Assembly (NCBI RefSeq): GCF_002440635.1
Contig: NZ_DJUW01000035.1
Location: forward strand, 25,398 to 89,397
Direction of reading: 5' to 3'
Length of the DNA stretch: 64,000 bases
Source: Novosphingobium sp. UBA6272
GTDB taxonomy: Bacteria > Pseudomonadota > Alphaproteobacteria > Sphingomonadales > Sphingomonadaceae
Shown: piece after piece, positions 1-6,218 of the stretch
Layout of the letters: each line of letters starts with the position of its first letter
Numbering within the stretch: position 1 is the stretch's first letter
Position numbers and translations under genes: made by a program
Notes under the pieces: generated by a model
Told to the model about the DNA's origin: nothing
The model's input: only the letters and a program-made list of their open reading frames with translations
The model's database searches: none

Positions 1-546
1 GCTGTGATCGGACAGCACCACGACATGCTCGCGGTCATAGCCGATCGGATCCGCTCCCTTGGGATCGATCACGATCGGCCCATAGTGGCCGAGTTGTTCC
101 TGCAATCCGGAATGGCTGTGATACCAGTAGGTCCCCGACTGGACGACGGGGAATTCGTAGACGAAGGTCGATCGGGGCTTGATGCCCGGGAAACTGACGC
201 CCGGAACACCGTCCATCTGGAAGGGGAGGATCAGCCCGTGCCAGTGAATCGAACTGTCTTCATCAAGGTCATTGGTCACCGAAAGGCGCACATTTTGTCC
301 CTCGCGCAACCGGATCAATGGTGCCGGAACCGTGCCATTCACTGCAATCGCTCGGCTGACCTTACCATCGACCCGCATCGTCTGGCGTGCGATCCGGAGA
401 CTGATGTCTGTACCCGAAACCGTCGGGATGGGCGCGATTATCCCTGGCGAAACCGGCTGCGCCCACGCCGGGAACCAGTTGGCGAGTGCGGCAGCAGAGC
501 CGCCCGCTGCGGCAACTCTGATAAATTTTCGTCGATCAGTTATCAT
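1..546 (-). CDS. copA: Multicopper oxidase CopA (copper resistance), N-terminal part
   Basis: Periplasmic multicopper oxidase of the CopA/PcoA family, expected to oxidise Cu(I) to Cu(II). The frame starts at the ATG at 546 and stays open to base 1, so the C-terminus lies outside the window; 182 residues are visible. The N-terminus has a Tat signal (DRRKFIR followed by an Ala/Gly-rich core). Type 2/3 copper-site motifs HWHG (about residue 102) and YWYHSHSG (about residue 142) are present, and the cupredoxin fold starts near TMRVDG. It lies on the same strand downstream of the CnrYXH-like genes but has its own promoter-like element at 582-611. The family is clear; only the end is missing. Confidence 0.93.
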   Translation of the reverse strand, partial: MITDRRKFIRVAAAGGSAAALANWFPAWAQPVSPGIIAPIPTVSGTDISLRIARQTMRVDGKVSRAIAVNGTVPAPLIRLREGQNVRLSVTNDLDEDSSIHWHGLILPFQMDGVPGVSFPGIKPRSTFVYEFPVVQSGTYWYHSHSGLQEQLGHYGPIVIDPKGADPIGYDREHVVVLSDHS

Positions 547-581
547 GGTCCGTCCGGATTTGAGAAGAGGCCTGGTACCCG

Positions 582-611
582 AATATACGCATCGCACCAG
601 TTCGGCCCTCA
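582..611 (-). promoter_or_regulatory. Bipartite promoter element upstream of copA
   Basis: Read on the minus strand: TGAGGGC, 13 bases, TGCGTATATT. It ends about 35 bases before the copA ATG at 546. The same two blocks with the same 13-base spacer occur at 2101-2130, 2145-2174 and 5916-5945. The CGTA core of the right block resembles ECF sigma -10 elements, so this is inferred to be a target of the CnrH-like sigma factor encoded next door. Confidence 0.6.
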
Positions 612-782
612 CGAAGGATTATCTTTGTATGCAGCACCGAGCCCAAACTTCGCGCCCAATCGTTCTACAGCCATCAGACGGTGGAGCAGCATTTTGGTAA
701 TCGGGGGGCTTCGAAAGTATTTTTGCGTCTGCACCGGTCGCGATCCGGAATTCGTCGCCAAGCGCTTTGATTGCCTATGCTA

Positions 783-1367
783 TCAAGCCAATTCCGCCTC
801 CGCTGTTCCCGTCAACTTGGCCTTCAGTTGCGCGCGGGCGCGGTAGAGTCGCGTCTCGACAGCTTTTTCGCTGATATCCAATATTGCTGCCGTCTCTGCC
901 TGACTGAGCTCTTCGATGGTGCGCAGGGTCAGAACTTCTCGCAGCGCAAGTGGTAAGGTGGCGATCGCGCGTTCGACTTCAGCGAGTTCGGCGCGTCCCT
1001 CGGCTTCGCGCTCTGGACTTGGGGCATCGCTTGCAAAATCTTCACCGGCTTCGATCGGTCGCGCCAACGAGAAGAACGAGCGGACCGCACGCCGTCGGGC
1101 CCAGTCCCGGCATTTGTTAAGCGCGATGCGCGCCAGCCAAACTCGGAAAGGGCGTTCCGGGTCGTAGCGATGGATGCTGGCGAAAGCCGACACGAAGCTT
1201 TCCTGCAATATGTCCAGCGCCTCGTGCGTATCGCCGACATTGTTCCTGATCAGGCGAAAAATCGGACCCTTGTAGCGTTGCGTCAATTCGCGAAACGCCT
1301 GGGCCTGACCGACAAGAGCGAGAGTGGCCAGTTCCCGATCGTCACATTGCGTATAGTTGAGCGTCAC
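783..1367 (-). CDS. cnrH: ECF sigma factor, CnrH-like
   Basis: Sigma-70 family ECF factor of 194 residues. Region 2 is seen at residues about 25-95 (ALDILQESFVSAFASIHRYD, then PFRVWLARIALNKCRDWARR) and region 4 at about 130-185 (LPLALREVLTLRTIEELSQ, then AILDISEKAVETRLYRAR). It starts with GTG at 1367, overlapping the stop of the upstream sensor gene in a GTGA quartet, so translation is probably coupled. The order Y-X-H matches the cnrYXH operon of Cupriavidus metallidurans, where CnrH is held by CnrY/CnrX and released when metal is sensed. Its likely targets here are the four shared promoter elements in the copper block, including its own operon. That assignment is inference. Confidence 0.85.
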   Translation of the reverse strand: MTLNYTQCDDRELATLALVGQAQAFRELTQRYKGPIFRLIRNNVGDTHEALDILQESFVSAFASIHRYDPERPFRVWLARIALNKCRDWARRRAVRSFFSLARPIEAGEDFASDAPSPEREAEGRAELAEVERAIATLPLALREVLTLRTIEELSQAETAAILDISEKAVETRLYRARAQLKAKLTGTAEAELA

Positions 1368-1807
1368 CGGGCATCGGCGGTCAGTGCTTTGACCACTGTG
1401 TTGTCGAACATCTTCGCCTGCTCAGGATTGAGGACCGCGCGCATCGCGAACAAATGCTCCAGCGTTTCCTTTTGCATTTCACCCATTACCAGGTGACTTT
1501 GATCGATGGCGGCAGTGACTTTCGGGCCATAGCCATGTTCGATCTCGATAGCTTCGGCGAGGCGCGCATTGGCTGCGCGCATTTCGAGCTCAAGTGCCTT
1601 GCGCCGAACCGCAAACCGCGCTTCGATGGCGTCAATCTTGACCTGCTGTTGTGAAGTCAGCTCGAGTTCGCTGTGCAACAGTGCGTGGAGTTCTGTTTCA
1701 CTTGCACGAGGCCGGTCGGCAACAAGCCGCCCAATGAACACGCCGCAGATCGCGGAAGCAAAAGCCACCAGCGCAAGCAGCAAGAGTTGACGCGGCCCCA
1801 TGCTCAT
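1364..1807 (-). CDS. cnrX: Periplasmic metal sensor, CnrX-like
   Basis: Membrane-anchored periplasmic sensor, 147 residues. It has one N-terminal TM segment (residues about 7-29) and a helical-hairpin domain related to the Spy/CpxP fold (ELTSQQQ, LNPEQ). H41, H45, E62, H118 and M122 fall one position short of the CnrX Ni/Co ligands H42, H46, E63, H119 and M123, with identical spacing. In the family, metal binding in the periplasm changes the contact with the anti-sigma factor CnrY and frees CnrH. The gene overlaps both neighbours by four bases. The ligand set predicts Ni/Co sensing, although the surrounding genes are for copper. Confidence 0.85.
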   Translation of the reverse strand: MSMGPRQLLLLALVAFASAICGVFIGRLVADRPRASETELHALLHSELELTSQQQVKIDAIEARFAVRRKALELEMRAANARLAEAIEIEHGYGPKVTAAIDQSHLVMGEMQKETLEHLFAMRAVLNPEQAKMFDNTVVKALTADAR

Positions 1808-2085
1808 CGCGGGTCCAGGAGCGCGGATGGCGCCAATGCCATCGCCGGCGCGAATGGTGACAACGGGCGAGCCGCAACCGCCGCCTCGCTCATGGAAATA
1901 CCTGCCAGAGCGCCTCCACCAAGCGAAATGAAAGCCGACAGCACCATGAAACGCTGCGCCATGCTGCTCTCTCTCCGGCGCAGTGCAAGCGCGTTCATCA
2001 CGCGATCATCCAAACCATCGAGCAGCCCTGTCTGCGGCATCCATCTCAATTGACTTAAATAGTCGTCCATGGCGTCCTCATCCAA
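1804..2085 (-). CDS. cnrY: Anti-sigma factor, CnrY-like
   Basis: Short single-pass membrane protein of 93 residues, the size of CnrY. The cytoplasmic N-terminal stretch (DDYLSQLRWMPQ) would bind the sigma factor. One TM segment (about residues 44-66, RFMVLSAFISLGGGALAGI) is followed by a short Ala/Pro-rich periplasmic tail. The start is taken as TTG at 2085 because AGGAGG lies eight bases upstream; an ATG at 2070 is the alternative. It overlaps the sensor gene by four bases and is first in the operon, directly behind the promoter element at 2101-2130. Sequence conservation is low in this family, so the call rests on size, topology and position. Confidence 0.75.
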   Translation of the reverse strand: MDEDAMDDYLSQLRWMPQTGLLDGLDDRVMNALALRRRESSMAQRFMVLSAFISLGGGALAGISMSEAAVAARPLSPFAPAMALAPSALLDPR

Positions 2086-2100
2086 TCGTGTTGCCTCCTG

Positions 2101-2130
2101 CTTATACGCATGTACGCAAGGAATCCCTTA
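2101..2130 (-). promoter_or_regulatory. Bipartite promoter element upstream of cnrYXH-like operon
   Basis: Read on the minus strand: TAAGGGA, 13 bases, TGCGTATAAG. It ends 15 bases before the TTG start at 2085. It lies back to back with the element at 2145-2174, so their left blocks form the inverted repeat AATCCCTT (2122-2129) and AAGGGATT (2146-2153). If this is the sigma factor's own promoter, the operon is autoregulated, as is usual for ECF systems. Confidence 0.65.
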
Positions 2131-2144
2131 TCTTGGTTCTGCTC

Positions 2145-2174
2145 CAAGGGATTGATCCAGCGAGTGCGTATCTA
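2145..2174 (+). promoter_or_regulatory. Bipartite promoter element upstream of copC
   Basis: CAAGGGA (2145-2151), 13 bases, TGCGTATCTA (2165-2174). It is divergent from the element at 2101-2130 and lies 30 bases before the copC ATG at 2205. It would drive copC, copD, the AraC gene, the fatty acid hydroxylase gene and the methyltransferase gene. Confidence 0.6.
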
Positions 2175-2204
2175 GCATCGAACGCAACTTTTTGGAGACT
2201 TATT

Positions 2205-2594
2205 ATGCGCAACTCTGCTGTGGCCGCGACTCTTGCCTCGCTGGCGCTGCTTTCAATCCCAGGCACGGCACTTGCTCACGCCAAGCTCATGTCATCGACA
2301 CCTTCAGCCAATTCCGTGGTTCCAGGCGCAAATGCCCGATCCATCAACCTCGTTTTCAACGAACGGGTAATTGCAGCGACTGTGAAGGTCGATCTCGTCA
2401 TGACCGCCATGCCCGGAACGCGAGACCATCCGCCTATGAAAGTCGCCTTCAGCTCGATGATGGGCAAGGACGGCAAGTCGATCATGCTGATGCCCCGACG
2501 CGCGCTGGCTCCGGGCACCTACCAGGTGACGTGGTCGGCTGCCGGTGCCGACACGCATCGCATGGGTAGCCAGTTCGTCTTCACGGTCCGGTAG
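2205..2594 (+). CDS. copC: Periplasmic copper-binding protein CopC
   Basis: CopC-family copper carrier of 129 residues. A Sec signal peptide ends in GTALA, so the mature protein begins AHAKLMSSTP, with the His typical of the Cu(II) site near the amino terminus. The C-terminal GADTHRMGSQFVFTV supplies the Asp and second His of that site. A Met-rich stretch (HPPMKVAFSSMMGKDGK) could be the Cu(I) site. The ATG at 2205 was chosen because GGAG lies just upstream and the signal peptide starts there; the frame is open further upstream without a signal. copD follows after three bases. Confidence 0.92.
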   Translation: MRNSAVAATLASLALLSIPGTALAHAKLMSSTPSANSVVPGANARSINLVFNERVIAATVKVDLVMTAMPGTRDHPPMKVAFSSMMGKDGKSIMLMPRRALAPGTYQVTWSAAGADTHRMGSQFVFTVR

Positions 2595-2597
2595 GCC

Positions 2598-3539
2598 GTG
2601 GAAGCCGACTGGTTAATGATCGCGATCAGGCTCGGGTTGTACCTGAGCCTGATCCTGCTTCCCGGCCTCGCGGCATTCCCCTTGTACGCGCTGCGCAGAC
2701 TCGAACGGGCCGATGACGCGATTTTTCCTTTGCGCTCGACCTTTGTATTACTTGCCGTTTTCGGATTTGTCCTGTCTGGAATCGGTTTCCTTGTGTTGCT
2801 CGCAAGCATGTCGGGCAGCGCCATTGGCAACCCCGACTGGCAGACCGGTCGCGCGATCTTGGTTGAAACCCCGATAGGCACCGCCTGGATGGTCCGGATG
2901 GCAGCCCTCGGCCTCGCCGTGCTGATTGCGATCTACGCCAAGTCGAGCCAGCTGAGGCTGATCGGCGTGATGCTGGCCGGCGCAGCGGCCCTCGCGTCGC
3001 TTGTCTGGACCGGACATGCGGGTGCCAGCGAGGGTAACCTTGGCCTGGTCCACCGGGTGAGCGATATCCTGCATATGCTGGCAGCGGCAGTCTGGCTTGG
3101 CGGAATTGCCGGCTTTTTGCTGCTGCTGCGCGCGGTGCCCGAACCCTTGTCGGCGAATCGTTTGGCAATCGCACATCGGTCACTCGAGGAGTTCTCGCGC
3201 ATCGGCGCCATTTGCGTTTCGATCATAGCCGTGACGGGGCTGATCAATGCCCAGATCCTCGTCGGGTTCGACCATCTTACGGCATTGTCCGGTTCCGATT
3301 ATGGGCTGCTCCTGATGTTGAAACTCCTCGCGGTCGCCCTCATGCTGCTGCTGGCAGCCAACAACCGCTGGCGCTTGACGCCGTCACTGGGCACGGCGCT
3401 CGAAGACGACGATCCTCAATCAGCTGCCAAAGCCTTGCGAACGAGCCTGCTGCTGGAGGCGTCCGCAGCATTTGCAATTCTGGCTCTCGTTGCATGGCTG
3501 GGGACACTTGAGCCCACAGCCAGCCTGGCGATGCCTTGA
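2598..3539 (+). CDS. copD: Copper resistance membrane protein CopD
   Basis: Inner-membrane CopD-family protein of 313 residues with about eight TM segments. The conserved region around GHAGASEGNLGLVHRVSDIL and HMLAAAVWLGGIAGF carries His residues thought to relay copper from CopC into the cytoplasm. It starts with GTG at 2598, three bases after copC, and its stop overlaps the TTG start of the next gene, so copC, copD and the regulator gene form one operon. Confidence 0.9.
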   Translation: MEADWLMIAIRLGLYLSLILLPGLAAFPLYALRRLERADDAIFPLRSTFVLLAVFGFVLSGIGFLVLLASMSGSAIGNPDWQTGRAILVETPIGTAWMVRMAALGLAVLIAIYAKSSQLRLIGVMLAGAAALASLVWTGHAGASEGNLGLVHRVSDILHMLAAAVWLGGIAGFLLLLRAVPEPLSANRLAIAHRSLEEFSRIGAICVSIIAVTGLINAQILVGFDHLTALSGSDYGLLLMLKLLAVALMLLLAANNRWRLTPSLGTALEDDDPQSAAKALRTSLLLEASAAFAILALVAWLGTLEPTASLAMP

Positions 3540-4261
3540 ACCCGAAGACCTCCGCCTGGTCCGGGACGATGCTCCTGGGTGTCGGTTGGGCCATGCTAGA
3601 TGCAAACGCGGGCGACAATCGGCCTCACCGCCATGTTGCTCACCAGATCAGTCTCGCGCTTGATACCCCATGCGAGATTGGCGGGGATCGCCCGGTGCGG
3701 CTTGCGCCGGGTGAAGCCGCGCTCATTCCAGCCGGACTACTGCACAGCCTTGCACCAGCCGGCGCCGCGCTTCGGACCATTTATGTCGATCCGATGTTTG
3801 GCGGGATGCGCGACTTCGTCCACTCTCAGGCGATAGTCGCGCTGACGAAACGCGAAGCGAGCGGATTGAGATCGGTCGATTGCGGTGCTGCGGCGAAGCG
3901 GTGGATCGGCGTATTTCTCGGCAAAGGGCCAGCGAGACCCATCGACCAACGGCTACAGGCCGCACTGGTCAGTCTGGAGCCCGGTATCACTCCCTCGACC
4001 CTGGCGCTCGAAATCGGGTTGTCGCCGACGCGCCTGCGCGAGATCGCGGTCCGCGATTTCGGGGTGCCGACAGTCAAGCTGCTGCAATGGCTCCAGCTTC
4101 AGCATGCGATCGATGCGCTCCACCGCTCAGGTAGCCTGGCTGACGCGGCTCAGGCCGGCGGCTTTTCCGACCAGGCACATTTTACCAGAAGGCTTATTCA
4201 GTGGTTCGGCGTAACCCCTTCGCAGGGCTTGGCCCGACTGAAAATCTCGGTCATCCGCTGA
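3536..4261 (+). CDS. AraC-family regulator with cupin sensor domain
   Basis: Transcription regulator of 241 residues. The N-terminal cupin-like domain contains HRHVAHQISLAL, PGEAALIPAGLLH and a conserved Pro/Gly pattern. The C-terminal double HTH spans about residues 145-235 (LALEIGLSPTRLREI, then SLADAAQAGGFSDQAHFTRRL and FGVTPSQ). It starts with TTG at 3536 inside the copD stop codon. The effector is not known; given the context it may respond to copper stress or to a membrane-lipid signal linked to the next two genes. Confidence 0.82.
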   Translation: MNPKTSAWSGTMLLGVGWAMLDANAGDNRPHRHVAHQISLALDTPCEIGGDRPVRLAPGEAALIPAGLLHSLAPAGAALRTIYVDPMFGGMRDFVHSQAIVALTKREASGLRSVDCGAAAKRWIGVFLGKGPARPIDQRLQAALVSLEPGITPSTLALEIGLSPTRLREIAVRDFGVPTVKLLQWLQLQHAIDALHRSGSLADAAQAGGFSDQAHFTRRLIQWFGVTPSQGLARLKISVIR

Positions 4262-4336
4262 TCGGGCCAGCGATTCGTTCAAGATCGACCGGCCTGCGCA
4301 GTGCATGGTGTGCCATCCATTCTCCGGAGTGCGGCC

Positions 4337-5221
4337 ATGTTTCTCTTTCGTTATGTCTATGCTCCTGCCTATTTCCTGATTTTTGTTGGCGGTGCAGCCT
4401 TGCTCGTTTCGGCGGGCGCCGCACCAATATGGCTGGTCGGCTTGTTGTTTGCCGCGATAGCGACATCGCTTGTGGCGGAGCGGGTTGCCCCGTTCGAACG
4501 CCAATGGAACAGGGATCATGGCGATGCCCGCCGCGACCTTGCCCATGCACTGGTCAACGAAGGATCAATCCTTGTTCTGGTGCTCCTGCTGCCGCTCTTC
4601 GCCAGTCTGGTCCCATGGTCCTCGATTTGGCCCGCTGCGCTGCCATTCTGGGCCGAACTGACGCTCGCCATCATCCTTTTGGATGCGGGCATCAGCCTCA
4701 CCCATTTCGCAAGTCACCGTGTCCCCATCCTGTGGCGCTTTCATGCGGTGCACCATTCGGTTCGCCGGATGTATGGCTTCAATGGGCTGCTCAAGCACCC
4801 GGTCCATCAACTGATCGAGATCTCGGTTGGAACGCTCCCATGGCTGCTGATGGGGATTCCCCAGGAGGTCGCTATGGTTGGCGCCTTTGCCGTAGCCATC
4901 CAGCTCCAGCTGCAGCACTCGAACGTCGACATGCGTTTGGGTCCACTCGCCTATGTCTGGGCGGTCGCGCCGGTCCACCGCCATCACCATCTGGCCTCTG
5001 AGACCGAAGGCGATGTCAATTTCGGATTGTTCCTGACGGTTTGGGATGCGCTTCTCGGCACCGCGCAATTCCGCTCCAGTGACCATATTCGCGCGAGCCG
5101 GGTTGGGATCGCAGGTCGCCCCGACTATCCCGAGACCTACCTCGATCAGCTTGCTGATCCATTCAAGCAGTGGCCTTCTGAACCAGGCGCTGCGCAGGTG
5201 GCAAGCAAGGGAGTCGGCTGA
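4337..5221 (+). CDS. Sterol desaturase / fatty acid hydroxylase family protein
   Basis: Integral membrane di-iron oxygenase family member of 294 residues. The His clusters HFASH, HAVHHS, HPVHQ, LQHSNVD and HRHHH fit the eight-His di-iron signature, with about four TM segments in the first 120 residues. The ATG at 4337 has CCGGAG eight bases upstream; an upstream in-frame GTG at 4301 is less likely. The substrate is unknown: members act on sterols, fatty acids, ether lipids or carotenoids. It overlaps the methyltransferase by one base, suggesting a common lipid modification step. Confidence 0.85.
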   Translation: MFLFRYVYAPAYFLIFVGGAALLVSAGAAPIWLVGLLFAAIATSLVAERVAPFERQWNRDHGDARRDLAHALVNEGSILVLVLLLPLFASLVPWSSIWPAALPFWAELTLAIILLDAGISLTHFASHRVPILWRFHAVHHSVRRMYGFNGLLKHPVHQLIEISVGTLPWLLMGIPQEVAMVGAFAVAIQLQLQHSNVDMRLGPLAYVWAVAPVHRHHHLASETEGDVNFGLFLTVWDALLGTAQFRSSDHIRASRVGIAGRPDYPETYLDQLADPFKQWPSEPGAAQVASKGVG

Positions 5222-5886
5222 TGCCGCAAGAGTTAGCCTATACTCCCCCCGCCGGGCACCATTTTCTGACACCGCTCTATGATGTCGGAGTGCGCCTATC
5301 GACCCGCGAGATGCTTTGGCGCGCCGCGCTTGTTGACCTGATAGCTCCCGAAGACAGCGACGTGTTGCTCGATATCGGGGCCGGAACCGGAAGCCTTGCG
5401 CCTATCCTGGCCAAGAGAAACCCAGCAACCCAATATATCGGGGTCGATCCCGATGCAGCCGCGCTCGCGATCGCCCGCAACAAAGCGAGTGCGCGCGGCA
5501 TACGGGCCGAATTCATCCACGCGCCATTTTCAGCAGAAGCGATAGCTGCCTGGCCAGCGCCGAGCGTGGCGACCTTGTGTCTCGTCCTCCATCAGGTTCC
5601 TCTTGCCGAGAAACTCCGCCTGCTCCTGGAAATTCACCAGGTGCTGCAACCAGACGGGAAACTGTACATCGCCGATTATGGCGAACAGCGATCATGGCTG
5701 ATGCGCAAGCTGTTCGGGGCGACCATCCAGAAATTGGACGGTTATGCGGATACACAACCCAATGCCGACGGTGTGCTGATCCCGTTGATGATCGAGGCCG
5801 GTTTCTCAGAGGTGTCCGAGCGGCGGCAATTCAACACCATTACCGGCTCGATTTCGATCCTGAGCGGAACAAAGGAAGCATTCTGA
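5221..5886 (+). CDS. Class I SAM-dependent methyltransferase
   Basis: Rossmann-fold methyltransferase of 221 residues. Motif I is LLDIGAGTGSLAPIL (residues about 44-58), motif II includes IGVDPDAAAL, and the post-I region contains LCLVLHQVPLAEKLRLL. It resembles small-molecule or lipid methyltransferases of the UbiE type; the substrate cannot be read from the sequence. The start codon overlaps the stop of the preceding gene (TGATG). It is the last gene before the promoter element at 5916-5945. Confidence 0.82.
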   Translation: MPQELAYTPPAGHHFLTPLYDVGVRLSTREMLWRAALVDLIAPEDSDVLLDIGAGTGSLAPILAKRNPATQYIGVDPDAAALAIARNKASARGIRAEFIHAPFSAEAIAAWPAPSVATLCLVLHQVPLAEKLRLLLEIHQVLQPDGKLYIADYGEQRSWLMRKLFGATIQKLDGYADTQPNADGVLIPLMIEAGFSEVSERRQFNTITGSISILSGTKEAF

Positions 5887-5915
5887 ACCACAGCAACCAG
5901 AATTTGGACTCTTTT

Positions 5916-5945
5916 TGAGGGATCGGCGGTTGCCTTGCGTATAAC
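5916..5945 (+). promoter_or_regulatory. Bipartite promoter element upstream of Cu+ ATPase leader
   Basis: TGAGGGA, 13 bases, TGCGTATAAC, in the 332-base gap between the methyltransferase and the Cu+ ATPase. It matches the three other copies near copA, cnrY and copC. A transcript from here would carry a leader of roughly 265 bases containing the hairpin at 6008-6057 and a short Cys/His-rich ORF. Confidence 0.62.
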
Positions 5946-6007
5946 AGGCTGAAGCAGACCAACCTCTTTCATGCCTTGCCCGCCGGGTCGCCCCGCCCGC
6001 GGCGGTG

Positions 6008-6057
6008 GAGGCGGGAGGATAACCATGGAGACAACACATGGCCTCCCGCCTCATTTT
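6008..6057 (+). terminator. Terminator-like hairpin in the leader of the Cu+ ATPase
   Basis: GAGGCGGGAGG (6008-6018) is perfectly complementary to CCTCCCGCCTC (6042-6052), with a 23-base loop followed by ATTTTT. The 5' arm contains the Shine-Dalgarno sequence (GGGAGGAT) of the short ORF starting at 6025, and the 3' arm lies inside that ORF. The structure could both hide the ribosome site and stop transcription. It may also simply terminate the upstream operon. Confidence 0.5.
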
Positions 6058-6120
6058 TGCAGCGAAGATCAGCATTGCTGTTATGGTCGAGAGATTGCGA
6101 TGCGTCGCTTCGGCTTTTGA
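6025..6120 (+). CDS. Short Cys/His-rich leader ORF (31 residues)
   Basis: Unrecognised small ORF. The ATG at 6025 has a strong Shine-Dalgarno (GGGAGGAT, spacing about five) and the frame ends at TGA 6118-6120. The peptide carries H5, H10, C12, H17, C18 and C19, including HFC and HCC, which look like soft-metal ligands. Codons 6-10 form the 3' arm of the hairpin at 6008-6052, so ribosome movement would open it. Position and composition recall copper-responsive leader peptides upstream of copper export genes, but the function here is inference. A second open frame, 6038-6226, overlaps the ATPase start by eight bases and looks less protein-like. Confidence 0.45.
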   Translation: METTHGLPPHFCSEDQHCCYGREIAMRRFGF

Positions 6121-6218
6121 GAGGCCCTGCGTGATGGCCCGAAACCGGTCAAGCAATTGGCGGTGGATTGGCGCGGGGCCCGCAGTGAGCATCCGCTATT
6201 GCCGAAGGCAGGCCCGAA

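Noticed and set aside
4..846. 280-residue open frame on the plus strand at the left edge
   Set aside because: Opposite the multicopper oxidase gene, whose Tat signal and copper motifs are plain on the minus strand.
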